39,474 nt of DNA from an uncultured Clostridia bacterium (GTDB taxonomy: Bacteria > Bacillota_I > Bacilli_A > RF39 > UBA660). Positions 6,372 through 15,628 of this stretch are shown in pieces. The stretch lies in the NCBI GenBank assembly GCA_947168405.1, contig CAMVLU010000004.1, positions 1-39,474 on the forward strand, in the 5' to 3' direction. Position 1 is the stretch's first letter, and every line of letters begins with the position of its first letter. The notes under the pieces were generated by a model. That model ran no database searches, had not been told where the DNA came from, and worked only from the letters and a program-made list of their open reading frames with translations. Both the position numbers and the translations under genes were made by a program.

Positions 6372-7424
6372 ATGTCAAAAACAGCTGTAAAAAGAAAAAT
6401 CAAACTAAAACCTGGAGAAAAAGTTCCTTTATGCTTTGATGAATGTTTTAAAATAATGTTTGCAAATCCTAATAGATTAGAACCACTTACTTTATTACTT
6501 TCTAAAATATTAAATGTTGAATATGATGAACTAGAAGGTAAAATAGAACTTTATCCCTTAAGCATTCCTAATGAAACAATAGGAAAAAAGAAAATGGAAA
6601 GAGATGTTGTTGTAAAAATTAAAGAAAATATGGAAGGTAAAATTATTTTAGAAGTTAACTTTAGGGATTCTTTCTATGAAACAATTGTAAATAGAAATTT
6701 AAATTATTTATCAGAAGTAGCTAGTAAAGGTTTAAAAGAAGGAGATGACTATGATAAAATAATTCCAACATTACTTGTAAATTTTAATACTTTCTATGTA
6801 GATAATATTCATAAAAAAATGTTTGATTATTATTATTGGAAAAATGATGAAGGATACATATTAACAGAAAAACAAAAAATATTAAATATTAATATTGCAG
6901 AATGTTATAATAATTGTTATAATAAGACATATAAGACACCTATTGATGATAATGAAAGAGATTTATATTATTTATCAGCAGCAATGTATACAGATAAAAT
7001 CAAAGAATTTAAAGAATGCATAGAAAAAGTTATTACTAAAAGAAAAGTAAAAATTATAATGGAGGAGGTCTCAAATCGTATGAATGAAGAAGATGAATTA
7101 AAAATAAGATATGTAGACTTTTTAGAAGAAACCAAAAAGATTAATCGATCAATCTTAGCAGATGAAAGAAAAAAAGCAAGAATTGAGGGACATAAACAAG
7201 GACTTGAAGAAGGAAGAAAAATCGGAATTGAACAAGGAATTGAACAAGGTATTGAACAAGGTATTGAGCAAGGAATTGAACAAGGTATTGAAAAAGGCAA
7301 AACAGATGATGTTTTAAATATGCTAAATAATAATTTAGATATTAATTTAATATCTTTATATACCAAATTACCTACAGATACAATTAATAAAATTATTAAA
7401 GATAATAAAAAAACCAAGAAATAA
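6372..7424 (+). CDS. Rpn family PD-(D/E)XK nuclease (recombination-promoting nuclease / putative transposase)
   Basis: A protein of 350 residues. The N-terminal half matches the PDDEXK_2/Rpn family: CFDECFKIMFANPNRLEPLTLLLSKIL, then the nuclease core with Asp78 (ERDVVVKI) and Glu94 (IILEVNF). The usual Q or K after the Glu is Asn here (EVN). Later come the family's NxAECYNNCYN and LYYLSAAMY parts, then a charged helix and a C-terminal GIEQ repeat (285-308). Rpn proteins are nucleases that promote RecA-independent recombination in E. coli. The ATG at 6372 has AAAGGAGG upstream; an ATG at 6336 in the same frame has no ribosome site. The stop codon is the loop of a perfect terminator hairpin. 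It stands alone and may be domesticated or mobile. Confidence 0.85.
   Translation: MSKTAVKRKIKLKPGEKVPLCFDECFKIMFANPNRLEPLTLLLSKILNVEYDELEGKIELYPLSIPNETIGKKKMERDVVVKIKENMEGKIILEVNFRDSFYETIVNRNLNYLSEVASKGLKEGDDYDKIIPTLLVNFNTFYVDNIHKKMFDYYYWKNDEGYILTEKQKILNINIAECYNNCYNKTYKTPIDDNERDLYYLSAAMYTDKIKEFKECIEKVITKRKVKIIMEEVSNRMNEEDELKIRYVDFLEETKKINRSILADERKKARIEGHKQGLEEGRKIGIEQGIEQGIEQGIEQGIEQGIEKGKTDDVLNMLNNNLDINLISLYTKLPTDTINKIIKDNKKTKK
7224..7295 (+). repeat. 12-base in-frame tandem repeat encoding GIEQ
   Basis: Six consecutive units of GGWATTGARCAA, the last altered to GGTATTGAAAAA, encode (GIEQ)5-GIEK near the C-terminus of the Rpn-like protein. Units differ at the third base of Gly and Glu codons, so it is not a fresh duplication but could still change copy number by slippage. 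Such EG-IEQG tails are common in this family. Confidence 0.9.
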
Positions 7425-7436
7425 TTTCTTGGTTTT
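7405..7436. terminator. Bidirectional terminator between Rpn gene and tuf
   Basis: A perfect 12-base stem, AAAACCAAGAAA and TTTCTTGGTTTT, with a three-base loop (7422-7424) that is itself the TAA stop of the Rpn-like gene. The minus strand has the longer U-run, so it terminates the str operon best. Confidence 0.9.
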
Positions 7437-7448
7437 AATATTCATTAA

Positions 7449-8633
7449 TTATTGAATAATTTTTGAAACTGATCCAGCACCAACAGTTCTTCCACCTTCA
7501 CGGATTGAGAACTTAGTTCCTTGTTCGATAGCAATTGGGTGAATTAACTCAACTGTAATTGTAACATTGTCTCCTGGCATTACCATTTCAGTTCCTTGAG
7601 GTAACTCAATTACACCAGTTACATCAGTAGTTCTGAAATAGAATTGTGGTCTGTAGTTTGCAAAGAATGGAGTATGACGTCCACCTTCTTCTTTAGAAAG
7701 AACATAAACTTCAGCTTCAAATTTAGTATGAGGTGTAACACTTCCTGGTTTAGCAAGAACTTGTCCACGTTCAACATCTTCACGAGCAATTCCACGAAGT
7801 AAAACTCCAGCATTATCTCCTGCTTCAGCAAAATCTAATTGTTTACGGAACATTTCAATTCCTGTAACAACTGTTTTTTGAGTAGGTTTAATACCAACGA
7901 TTTCAACTTCATCATTTAATTTTAATTGTCCACGTTCAACACGTCCTGTAACAACAGTTCCACGACCAGTGATTGTGAATACATCTTCAATACTCATTAA
8001 GAATGGTTTATCATTATCTCTTACTGGAGTTGGAATCCATTCGTCAACAGCATCCATTAATTGGTTAATAGCTTCAACATACTTAGGATCTCCTTCAAGA
8101 GCTTTAAGAGCAGAACCACGAATAATTGGAGTATTATCTCCATCAAATCCATATTCATTTAATAAATCACGGATTTCCATTTCAACTAATTCTAATAGTT
8201 CTTCATCGTCAACCATATCACATTTGTTCATGAATACTACCATTTTTGGTACACCAACTTGACGAGCAAGTAGGATATGTTCACGAGTTTGTGCCATAGG
8301 TCCATCAGTTGCAGCAATAACTAAGATTGCTCCATCCATTTGAGCAGCACCTGTGATCATGTTTTTAACATAGTCAGCATGTCCTGGACAGTCAACATGT
8401 GCATAGTGACGTGTTGCTGTTTGATACTCAACGTGTGCAGTATTAATTGTAATACCACGTTCTCTTTCTTCTGGAGCTTTATCGATATTTGCATAATCTA
8501 CAAATTCAGCATCTCCCTTGTCAGCTAATACTTTTGTAATAGCAGCAGTTAATGTAGTTTTACCATGGTCAACATGTCCGATTGTACCAATGTTAACATG
8601 TGGTTTACTACGATCAAATTTTTCTTTTGCCAT
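7449..8633 (-). CDS. tuf: Elongation factor Tu
   Basis: The GTPase that brings aminoacyl-tRNA to the ribosome. At 394 residues it is full length, with GHVDHGKT at 19-26 (G1), RGITI (G2), DCPGHADY (G3) and NKCD (G4), followed by the two beta-barrel domains and the typical C-terminal [21 protein letters not shown] lies ten bases before the ATG. It is the last gene of the str operon, 93 bases after fusA; a TATAAT at 8663-8668 in that gap could be an extra tuf promoter, though no -35 is clear. The terminator hairpin at 7405-7436 follows. Confidence 0.99.
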   Translation of the reverse strand: MAKEKFDRSKPHVNIGTIGHVDHGKTTLTAAITKVLADKGDAEFVDYANIDKAPEERERGITINTAHVEYQTATRHYAHVDCPGHADYVKNMITGAAQMDGAILVIAATDGPMAQTREHILLARQVGVPKMVVFMNKCDMVDDEELLELVEMEIRDLLNEYGFDGDNTPIIRGSALKALEGDPKYVEAINQLMDAVDEWIPTPVRDNDKPFLMSIEDVFTITGRGTVVTGRVERGQLKLNDEVEIVGIKPTQKTVVTGIEMFRKQLDFAEAGDNAGVLLRGIAREDVERGQVLAKPGSVTPHTKFEAEVYVLSKEEGGRHTPFFANYRPQFYFRTTDVTGVIELPQGTEMVMPGDNVTITVELIHPIAIEQGTKFSIREGGRTVGAGSVSKIIQ

Positions 8634-8726
8634 ATTAAAATTTCCTCCTTTTTTAATTTACTATTATATTTTATCTAAGTTTTAAATAAAATACAACTAT
8701 TTTTTTTAATATTTCAAACTTTTTTA

Positions 8727-10796
8727 TTAATTACCACTTTTTTTAATTATTTCAGCAGCAATATTTGTAGGTACTTCTTCATAATGATCAAATTGCATAA
8801 TAAAGTTTCCACGACCTTGTGTATTAGATCTTAAACTTGTTGCATATCCAAACATTTCAGAAAGTGGTACCATAGCACTTAATTTAATTGCATTACCAAC
8901 ATTTTCTTGTCCAAGTGGTCTACCTCTTCTACTTGTTAAGTCTCCCATTACGTTACCAAAATATTCATCTGGTACAACAACGTCAACTTTCATTATTGGT
9001 TCAAGTAAAACTGGTTTACACTTATTTTTAGCTTCCTTTAAAGCAAAACTTGCCGCAATTTTAAAGGCCATTTCGTTAGAGTCTACTTCATGATATGATC
9101 CATCATATAAAGTTGCCTTTACGTCAATCATAGGGTATCCAGCAAGTATACCTGACTGTAAAGCTTCTTGTAAACCTTTGTCAACTACTGGAATATATTC
9201 ACGAGGTACAACTCCTCCAACGATTTCATCAACAAATTCATATCCTTTATCAGGATTTGGTTCAAATCTAACCCAAACATGTCCATATTGTCCACGTCCA
9301 CCTGATTGTTTAATATATTTACCTTCACATTCACCAGCTTGTTTAATTGTTTCACGATATGCAACTTGTGGTTTACCAATATTTGCTTCAACAGCAAATT
9401 CACGTTTCATACGGTCAACTATAATATCTAGGTGAAGTTCTCCCATACCAGCAATAACAGTTTGACCTGTTTCTTGATCAGTATGAACTTTGAAGGTTGG
9501 ATCTTCTTCAGCTAATTTTTGAAGAGCAATTCCCATCTTTTCTTGATCTGCTTTTGATTTTGGTTCAACAGCTAGTTCAATAACTGGTTCTGGGAATTCC
9601 ATTTGTTCAAGAATAACTGCTTTCTTTTCATCACATAATGTATCTCCAGTAGTAGTATTTTTTAAACCTACTGCTGCAGCTATATCTCCTGTATATACAT
9701 CAGATATTTCTGTTCTATTATTAGCATGCATTAATAAGATACGTCCAATTCTTTCTTTAGAATCTTTAGTAGAATTTAATACATAAGAACCACTAGATAA
9801 ATGACCAGAATATACACGGAAGAATGTTAAACGTCCAACGAATGGATCAGTCATAACTTTAAATGCTAAAGCACTGAATGGTTCATCATCACTTGGATGA
9901 CGTTCTACAGCATCTCCTTTTAAATCTACTCCTCTAATTGAAGGAATATCAAGTGGAGATGGTAAATAATCAATTACAGCATCTAAAAGTAACTTAATAC
10001 CTTTATTACCTAAAGCAGTTCCACACATAACTGGGAAGAATTTTGCCTCCAATGTTCCTGTACGAATTGCTTTTTTAATCATTTCAATTGATATTTCTCC
10101 ACCATCAAGGTAAGTCATCATCATTTCATCATCAAATTCAGCAACTGCTTCAATTAATTCTTCACGTTTTTCTTTAGCAATTTCTAATAAATCAGCAGGG
10201 ATTTCTATTTCTTTTGCATCTTCTTCTGGTTTACCATCATATTCATAAGCTTTCATAGTAACTAAATCAATAACTCCACGGAATTCTGATTCAGCACCAA
10301 TAGGCCATTCGATTGGTTTTGCATTAACTCCAAGTCTTTGATCAATAGTTTTTAAACTATAAACAAAATCTGCCCCCATTTTATCCATCTTATTAGCAAA
10401 AATAAGTCTTGGTACTTTAAATTCGCTTGCTTGTCTCCATACTGTTTCAGTTTGAGGTTCAACTCCTGCTTGAGCATCTATTAAAGCAACTGCTCCATCT
10501 AATACTCTAAGTGAACGACTAACTTCAACAGTAAAGTCTACGTGTCCTGGAGTATCAATTATATTAAGACGATATTTTTTCCAATATGCTGTTGTTGCAG
10601 CACTTGTAATTGTAATACCACGTTCTTGTTCTTGAGCCATCCAGTCCATTTGAGACTCACCATCATGAGTTTCACCAATTTTATGGATTTTCTTAGTATG
10701 GAATAATACACGTTCTGTACAAGTAGTTTTACCTGCATCAATATGTGCCATAATTCCAAAATTTCTTGTCATTTCTAATGACGTTTCACGAGCCAT
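8727..10796 (-). CDS. fusA: Elongation factor G
   Basis: The translocase GTPase of protein synthesis, 689 residues and full length. Motifs: AHIDAGKTT (G1, about 17-25), RGITI (G2), DTPGHVDF (G3), NKMD (G4), then domain II, and the domain IV/V segments including [36 protein letters not shown] and RGRPLG. It follows rpsG by 15 bases, so it is in the str operon. The catalytic His in DTPGH is present. Confidence 0.99.
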   Translation of the reverse strand: MARETSLEMTRNFGIMAHIDAGKTTCTERVLFHTKKIHKIGETHDGESQMDWMAQEQERGITITSAATTAYWKKYRLNIIDTPGHVDFTVEVSRSLRVLDGAVALIDAQAGVEPQTETVWRQASEFKVPRLIFANKMDKMGADFVYSLKTIDQRLGVNAKPIEWPIGAESEFRGVIDLVTMKAYEYDGKPEEDAKEIEIPADLLEIAKEKREELIEAVAEFDDEMMMTYLDGGEISIEMIKKAIRTGTLEAKFFPVMCGTALGNKGIKLLLDAVIDYLPSPLDIPSIRGVDLKGDAVERHPSDDEPFSALAFKVMTDPFVGRLTFFRVYSGHLSSGSYVLNSTKDSKERIGRILLMHANNRTEISDVYTGDIAAAVGLKNTTTGDTLCDEKKAVILEQMEFPEPVIELAVEPKSKADQEKMGIALQKLAEEDPTFKVHTDQETGQTVIAGMGELHLDIIVDRMKREFAVEANIGKPQVAYRETIKQAGECEGKYIKQSGGRGQYGHVWVRFEPNPDKGYEFVDEIVGGVVPREYIPVVDKGLQEALQSGILAGYPMIDVKATLYDGSYHEVDSNEMAFKIAASFALKEAKNKCKPVLLEPIMKVDVVVPDEYFGNVMGDLTSRRGRPLGQENVGNAIKLSAMVPLSEMFGYATSLRSNTQGRGNFIMQFDHYEEVPTNIAAEIIKKSGN

Positions 10797-10811
10797 ATCC
10801 TTATTTCCTTT

Positions 10812-11279
10812 CTACCAACGATAGTGTGCAAATGCCTTATTAGCTTCTGCCATTCTATGCGTATCTTCTCTCTTTTTAACTGCTCCTCCTGTTCCATTGG
10901 AAGCATCAATTATTTCATTTGCAAGATTAATTGACATAGAGTTTCCTCCACGAAGTCTTGCATAATTAACTAACCAACGAAGTCCTAATGTTTGACTACG
11001 TTTAGCATCAACTTCAATTGGTACTTGATAGTTAGATCCACCAACACGGCGTGATTTAACTTCAAGTTGTGGTTTAATATTTTCTATAGCTTTTTCAAAT
11101 ACAGACATTGGTTCTTCACCAGTTTTTTCTTTAATTATATCAAAAGCTTCATATAAAATATGCTCTGCTTTACCTTTTTTACCATCAAGCATAATACGAT
11201 TTATTAACTTTGTAACTACTTTAGAGTTGTATATTGGATCTGGTAATACATCTCTAACTTCTGCACGTCTTTTACGCAT
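10812..11279 (-). CDS. rpsG: 30S ribosomal protein S7
   Basis: A primary 16S rRNA-binding protein of the small subunit head, 155 residues, normal length. It begins [19 protein letters not shown] and contains [16 protein letters not shown] (as [19 protein letters not shown]) and the C-terminal [29 protein letters not shown] precedes the ATG. It lies 30 bases after rpsL and 15 before fusA. In E. coli S7 is the autoregulator of the str operon; whether that holds here cannot be seen. Confidence 0.99.
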   Translation of the reverse strand: MRKRRAEVRDVLPDPIYNSKVVTKLINRIMLDGKKGKAEHILYEAFDIIKEKTGEEPMSVFEKAIENIKPQLEVKSRRVGGSNYQVPIEVDAKRSQTLGLRWLVNYARLRGGNSMSINLANEIIDASNGTGGAVKKREDTHRMAEANKAFAHYRW

Positions 11280-11309
11280 TTCTAATCCTCCTTTCGTAAA
11301 AATTACTTA

Positions 11310-11726
11310 TTATTTTTTCTTTTCTTTCTTAGCACCGTATTTACTACGTCCTTGTTTTCTGTCTTTAACACCAGCAGTATCTAGTGTTCCTCTTATTATA
11401 TGATAACGAACACCGATAAGATCTGGAACACGTCCACCACGAATTAATACAACACTATGTTCTTGTAAATTATGTCCTTCACCAGGAATATAACAAGTAA
11501 CTTCCATTCCATTAGATAATCTAACACGAGCAAATTTTCTTAATGCTGAGTTCGGTTTCTTTGGAGTCATTGTACCAACACGTACACATACACCACGTTT
11601 TTGAGGAGCATTAATTCTTGTTTGTTTCTTTTGAATTGTATTTACTCCAACTAAAAGTACTGGTGCTTTAGGTTTTCTAACCTTTTTTCCACGACCATGT
11701 CTTACTAATTGATTTATTGTAGGCAT
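11310..11726 (-). CDS. rpsL: 30S ribosomal protein S12
   Basis: The decoding-centre protein, 138 residues. It starts [12 protein letters not shown] and contains [31 protein letters not shown] and [19 protein letters not shown]. The loop [11 protein letters not shown] carries the lysine that is mutated in streptomycin-resistant strains; here it is the wild-type Lys. It is the first gene of the str operon, with GGAAGGAG before the ATG and a small hairpin just upstream of that site. Confidence 0.99.
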   Translation of the reverse strand: MPTINQLVRHGRGKKVRKPKAPVLLVGVNTIQKKQTRINAPQKRGVCVRVGTMTPKKPNSALRKFARVRLSNGMEVTCYIPGEGHNLQEHSVVLIRGGRVPDLIGVRYHIIRGTLDTAGVKDRKQGRSKYGAKKEKKK

Positions 11727-11742
11727 ATCTTCTCCTTCCTAA

Positions 11743-11848
11743 CACACATCCAGGTGTGTCATTTTTCTTAATAAAATTAAAGCTTAACTAAAATAAGCCC
11801 CAATTTCACAAACATGAATACTATACAATAAGTATTGTTTCTTGTCAA
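11743..11848 (-). promoter_or_regulatory. str operon promoter and leader
   Basis: On the minus strand a perfect TTGACA (11843-11848) and TATAGT (11820-11825) are 17 bases apart, giving a leader of about 85 bases to rpsL. A 14-base palindrome, ACAATAAGTATTGT (11825-11838), sits in the spacer. At the end of the leader, ACACAC and GTGTGT (11743-11760) form a six-base hairpin immediately before the rpsL ribosome site. The rest of the 214-base gap shows no gene and no clear terminator for the MYG1 gene. Confidence 0.8.
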
Positions 11849-11940
11849 CAAAAATTTATACAAAAATTGAAAAAAATTATTAAAATACAATTATTCTTAT
11901 TTTTTTACCTTGTTTCTTCTTTAACTAATAATTTAATCTT

Positions 11941-12909
11941 TTATTTTTTCAAACTCTTCTTTTCACAATAATATTTCTCAGTAGCAATTCGACACATTTT
12001 AAGAATATCACTATATTCATTTGCATGTGCAAAAAATCTTTCATTGTGACAAAAAATGGCTGACTTTAATCCTGTTATTTCAGGTAATCTACTAGTTTCT
12101 CCAGCCCAACTTTCTGGAAGAGGTATTCTTGAAGAAAACGTATTATTCATTGAACGTGGAACGCATTGCAATGCATAACCTCCAGTTGGATATGGAAAAA
12201 CAACAAAATCTATTTTATTATTTGAATGTTCATTATAATTAACAACTTCATAAGTCCAGGAAAGAGTTTGAGAAGGTATTACTAAAATATTTCCTATATG
12301 TTTATCTGGATCATTTAATATTAATTTAATTTCATTTTTACCTAAAGATACTGAAATATAAGATTCAATTATATTTTCTAATACTTCATATACAACATTT
12401 ATACATTGTTCAAATTTTTCATCATAATTAATGGTTTGATTCCATTTAGGTAAAAAGAATCTAATAAATTGAAAGGGATGATTTGATGAATGTTGTCCGT
12501 TATCAATCATATCTACATTTTGAATAATATCTTTATCAATATCATCAAGTATATTGTAAATTTCTTTAACACTTAATTTATTATTTGATAAATTACTGAT
12601 TATTTTATAACCAAAATCTTTCCATATTAATCCTGCACTAGCATATTTTATTCCATTTTTTCTTTGACCATTTCCACCTTTTTGATGATGATCATATTCT
12701 CCACCACCTATATCTACTAACAAATCAACATTTTCTTCAAGAAAATCTAAATCTCTTGAACGAATTACAAAAAGATTACCATCTTTCTTAGTTAAAATTG
12801 CTAATAATGCTATAGCAATTATTTCATCACTATGAAATTTACCATTATGTGTTCCAATACAAATACTATTATCATCATCTATTGGTCTTTTATTTAAAAC
12901 TTTAATCAT
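11941..12909 (-). CDS. MYG1 family protein (DHH-like metal-dependent hydrolase/exonuclease)
   Basis: A protein of 322 residues matching the MYG1/UPF0160 family, whose eukaryotic members are 3'-5' RNA exonucleases. Metal-binding motifs: CIGTHNGKFHSDEI near the start, VDIGGGEYDHHQKGGN (DHH) at about 70-85, and VDMIDNGQ in the middle. The C-terminal AVPRSM..F-type block appears as LQCVPRSMNNTFSSRIPLPESWAG, and FCHNERFFAHA is also typical. I start at the ATG 12909, which has GGGGGAT just before it; the longer frame begins with TTG at 12924. It is a single gene. The biochemical role in bacteria is not settled. Confidence 0.92.
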   Translation of the reverse strand: MIKVLNKRPIDDDNSICIGTHNGKFHSDEIIAIALLAILTKKDGNLFVIRSRDLDFLEENVDLLVDIGGGEYDHHQKGGNGQRKNGIKYASAGLIWKDFGYKIISNLSNNKLSVKEIYNILDDIDKDIIQNVDMIDNGQHSSNHPFQFIRFFLPKWNQTINYDEKFEQCINVVYEVLENIIESYISVSLGKNEIKLILNDPDKHIGNILVIPSQTLSWTYEVVNYNEHSNNKIDFVVFPYPTGGYALQCVPRSMNNTFSSRIPLPESWAGETSRLPEITGLKSAIFCHNERFFAHANEYSDILKMCRIATEKYYCEKKSLKK

Positions 12910-12975
12910 AAATCCCCCTTGCAATATATTATATATTATTTAATCTTAAAATCAAATCATTTTCTTCAAATCAAC

Positions 12976-13001
12976 AAAAAAAAACAAATTATATTAATTT
13001 G
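12976..13001 (-). terminator. Terminator of the mscS gene
   Basis: On the minus strand, CAAATTA and TAATTTG with a three-base loop are followed by nine T. It lies just after the stop of the MscS gene. Confidence 0.75.
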
Positions 13002-13005
13002 CTTT

Positions 13006-13803
13006 TTAATCTTTATTATGAATATCTAATTGATTATATGGAACTGCAATATTATTATCTTCTAATACTAATAATATTTCTCTTAAAGAATCTCTTCTTA
13101 TTTGAACTTTATTAGTTGGATCAGTATAAACTTTTATTTGATATTTAATACTAGAATCAGCTAAATTATTAACTCCTCTATATTCAGCATTATTAACTTT
13201 ATTTAATTTCTTAATACTTTGAACCATTTGATTTAAAACTTTTTCAGCACCTTCAATATTTAATTCATATGGAAGAGGAACATCTATATTAATTAAATTA
13301 GATACTACTTGAACTTCTTCGATATTACGATTAGAAATAGATACTATATTAAATGTATTTACATCTTCTAACTTAGTAGTTTTAATTCCAATCGATAATA
13401 CTTTACCTGTTACATCTTTAAATTTAATAACATCTCCTACTTTATAATAAGAATCAGATATAATATCAAATCCTTTTATAATATCTTTTAAAGCATCTTG
13501 AATAGCAAATCCTAAAATAATACCAACTATTCCAAGTCCTGCAACCATAGATGAAACATTTATACCATTAATTTGTAAAATAATTAAAATTGTTAAAATT
13601 ATCATTACATATTTAATAATACTTCTAATTAATCTAACATAAGTTTTAATCTTTTTATTAGCTATTTCTTTCCTATTACCAAAACTCTTTTGAATAACTA
13701 TATCAACTACTTGATAAATAATAAAAGCAATTGCTATAACTAAAATAGATTCTATTAATTTAGAAAACCAATCTTTACTAAATAAATCATTTAAATTTTT
13801 CAT
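13006..13803 (-). CDS. Small-conductance mechanosensitive channel (MscS family)
   Basis: A membrane channel of 265 residues that opens on osmotic downshift. It has three membrane segments: about 13-33, 57-78, and the pore helix around 85-108 (VSSMVAGLGIVGIILGFAIQDALKDIIKG), which shows the Gly/Ala packing pattern and the N/QDALK.I..G signature. The beta domain follows (DVIKFKDVTGKVLSIGIKTTKLE) and then the C-terminal alpha/beta domain. The ATG at 13803 has AAAGGAG upstream; two codons further up is a GTG at 13809 without spacing for it. Length agrees with short MscS proteins such as YggB/YkuT types. Stand-alone gene with its own terminator. Confidence 0.93.
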   Translation of the reverse strand: MKNLNDLFSKDWFSKLIESILVIAIAFIIYQVVDIVIQKSFGNRKEIANKKIKTYVRLIRSIIKYVMIILTILIILQINGINVSSMVAGLGIVGIILGFAIQDALKDIIKGFDIISDSYYKVGDVIKFKDVTGKVLSIGIKTTKLEDVNTFNIVSISNRNIEEVQVVSNLINIDVPLPYELNIEGAEKVLNQMVQSIKKLNKVNNAEYRGVNNLADSSIKYQIKVYTDPTNKVQIRRDSLREILLVLEDNNIAVPYNQLDIHNKD

Positions 13804-13837
13804 ATACACTCCTTTACTCTATTTTAACATAAAATTT

Positions 13838-13867
13838 AAAAAAACTTAGATTTTTTTCTAAGTTTTT
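13838..13867 (-). terminator. Terminator of asnS
   Basis: AAAAACTTAGA and TCTAAGTTTTT form an 11-base stem with a six-base loop. On the minus strand the final T-run is TTTTTTT. The asnS stop TAA (13866-13868) is partly inside the stem. Confidence 0.85.
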
Positions 13868-15239
13868 AATAATCACAGTTTCCTGGAGTTCTTGGATAAG
13901 GAATAACATCTCTTATATTTTCAACACCAGTTAGATAAATAAGAAGTCTTTCAAATCCCATTCCAAATCCTGAATGATAACATCCACCAAATCTTCTTAA
14001 GTTTAAGTACCATTCCATTCCTTCTTCTGGAACACCCATTTCTTTCATTCTCTTAACTAATTTATTGAAATCTGCTTCTCTTTCAGATCCACCCATTAAT
14101 TCTCCAGCGCCTGGTACTTCCAAGTCAACTGCTGCAACCGTTTCATTATCATCATTTAATTTCATATAGAAAGCTTTAATATCCTTTGGCCAATTTGTAA
14201 TAAATACTGGTCCATCAAAATATTCAGTTATATATTTTTCATGTTCTTTAGCAATATCTTCTCCATACTCTGGAGTAAATTCCCATTTAACTTTAGCTTC
14301 TTTTAAGATTGTTATAACATCATGATGACTAATTCTTGTAAATTTACTATTAATTAATTTATTTAATTTATCAAGAAGTCCTTTTTCAACAAATTTATCA
14401 AAGAATTCCATTTCTTCTTTAGCATGTTCAAGTACATATTTTACAACATACTTTAACATATCTTCCATAATATCCATATCACCTTCTAGATCACAAAAAG
14501 CAATTTCTGGTTCAATCATCCAAAATTCACTAGCATGGGTTTTTGTATTAGAGTTTTCAGCTCTAAAGGTTGGTCCAAATGTATAAACTTTTTTATAAGC
14601 CATAGCATAAGTTTCTGCTTCAAGTTGACCTGATACTGTTAAAGCGGCACTTTTTCCAAAGAAATCTTTTGAATAATCAACACTTCCAGATTTAGCTACT
14701 CTATCTAAGTCAAGTGTAGTTACTTGAAACATTTGACCTGCTCCTTCACAGTCACTTGCAGTAATTAAAGGGGCATGAAAATAAACATATCCTCTCTCCT
14801 GAAAGTATGTATGAATTGCCATAGCAGCAACACTTCTAACACGAAACACAGCATTAAATAAATTTGTTCTAGGTCTTAAATATGCTTGTTCCCTTAAAAA
14901 TTCTCTTGTATGTCTTTTAGGTTGAATAGGATATTCATCAGGACAATCTCCAACTAAGTTAATACTTGATACTTTAATTTCAAATTCTTGTCCTTTTCCT
15001 TGAGACTTAATAACAGTACCATGAACTTCTATACTAGAACCTACTTTTATTTTTTGAATATCATCAAATTCTTTTAAACTATTATCATATACAAGTTGAA
15101 CAGTTCCAAAACAAGTACCATCAGAAAAATCAATAAAACCAAATTCTTTTTGTTTACGATGATTTCTAACCCATCCACATAATACTACATCCTTATCTAA
15201 ATATTTTTTTACATCCTCTACTATTTCTCTTACATCCAT
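13866..15239 (-). CDS. asnS: Asparagine-tRNA ligase
   Basis: A class IIb aminoacyl-tRNA synthetase of 457 residues, normal length. The N-terminal OB-fold anticodon domain (VVLCGWVRNHRKQKEFGFIDFSDG) is followed by the class II core: motif 1 around FRVRSVAAMAIHTYFQERGYVYFHAP, motif 2 FRAENSNTKTHASEFWMIEPE, and motif 3 GFGMGFERLLIYLTG. AAAAGGAGG lies before the ATG at 15239; the frame extends upstream to 15278, but that part is leader. Expression is set by the T-box directly upstream, whose specifier codon AAC matches asparagine, which also separates this enzyme from AspS. Confidence 0.98.
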   Translation of the reverse strand: MDVREIVEDVKKYLDKDVVLCGWVRNHRKQKEFGFIDFSDGTCFGTVQLVYDNSLKEFDDIQKIKVGSSIEVHGTVIKSQGKGQEFEIKVSSINLVGDCPDEYPIQPKRHTREFLREQAYLRPRTNLFNAVFRVRSVAAMAIHTYFQERGYVYFHAPLITASDCEGAGQMFQVTTLDLDRVAKSGSVDYSKDFFGKSAALTVSGQLEAETYAMAYKKVYTFGPTFRAENSNTKTHASEFWMIEPEIAFCDLEGDMDIMEDMLKYVVKYVLEHAKEEMEFFDKFVEKGLLDKLNKLINSKFTRISHHDVITILKEAKVKWEFTPEYGEDIAKEHEKYITEYFDGPVFITNWPKDIKAFYMKLNDDNETVAAVDLEVPGAGELMGGSEREADFNKLVKRMKEMGVPEEGMEWYLNLRRFGGCYHSGFGMGFERLLIYLTGVENIRDVIPYPRTPGNCDY

Positions 15240-15260
15240 AATGTTTCCTCCTTTTATATA

Positions 15261-15483
15261 AATAAAAAGCATCGACAAAAGAGGCTCATTAAGAACGGTA
15301 CCACTCTTCTTATCAATGCTTGATATCTCTTTTTGATAACGGTATTCACCGACATTTTCTACTTAATTTCAAAAATACACTCCGTGGTGTTATTCTTATA
15401 TTCTTCCTGTTAATTTTCACCAACCATTAACTCTCTAAATGTAACTAAATATAATACTTCTCCACATCAACACTTTAAATGTT
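15261..15483 (-). promoter_or_regulatory. T-box riboswitch of asnS (asparagine)
   Basis: A leader RNA of about 220 bases on the minus strand. It has the stem I elements GAGAAGTA, AGAGAG and TTGGTGAAA, then GAATAACACC where AAC (15389-15391) is the asparagine specifier codon followed by A. The T-box sequence AGAGTGGTACCG is at 15296-15307; its TGG pairs with the NCCA end of uncharged tRNA. The terminator uses AGCATTGATAAGAAGAG (from 15320) and CTCTTTTGTCGATGCT (to 15269) followed by TTTTTATTT, and excludes the antiterminator. Uncharged tRNA-Asn should turn asnS on. Confidence 0.95.
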
Positions 15484-15489
15484 ATATTT

Positions 15490-15519
15490 ATTATAATCCT
15501 TATTATTATTAAAAGTCAA
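15490..15519 (-). promoter_or_regulatory. Promoter of asnS T-box leader
   Basis: On the minus strand TTGACT (15514-15519), an 18-base spacer and TATAAT (15490-15495) lie just upstream of the T-box. Confidence 0.75.
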
Positions 15520-15531
15520 CATTTTTTATTC

Positions 15532-15552
15532 AATAAAAGTACTACTTTTATT
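15532..15552. repeat. Perfect inverted repeat between divergent promoters
   Basis: Arms AATAAAAGTA and TACTTTTATT, 10 bases each around a single C, lie between the asnS and rpsD promoters, 12 bases beyond the asnS -35. It could be an operator or simply chance in AT-rich DNA. Confidence 0.5.
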
Positions 15553-15593
15553 CTAAAATGAAAGTGAAATTATTTTTGATACAAAAAAAACAT

Positions 15594-15622
15594 TTGACAA
15601 ATAAATACACTTTGTATATAAT
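15594..15622 (+). promoter_or_regulatory. Promoter of rpsD
   Basis: TTGACA (15594-15599) and TATAAT (15617-15622) are both perfect and are exactly 17 bases apart, giving a leader of about 155 bases before rpsD. Confidence 0.9.
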
Positions 15623-15628
15623 ATGGGT

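Noticed and set aside
7224-7295. Possible CRISPR-like repeat
   Set aside because: Units are 12 bases, directly adjacent without spacers and in frame with a protein.
6968-7417. A 149-codon open frame opposite the Rpn gene with a repeated CSIP pattern
   Set aside because: The repeat is the complement of the GIEQ units and the frame is fully covered by a well-supported gene on the plus strand, with no ribosome site.
8634-8726. Separate tuf promoter
   Set aside because: A TATAAT is present at 8663-8668 but no -35 or TG extension, so it is only mentioned under tuf.
9178-9435. Open frames on both strands inside fusA, tuf and other conserved genes
   Set aside because: They lie within highly conserved coding sequence and have no start signals.
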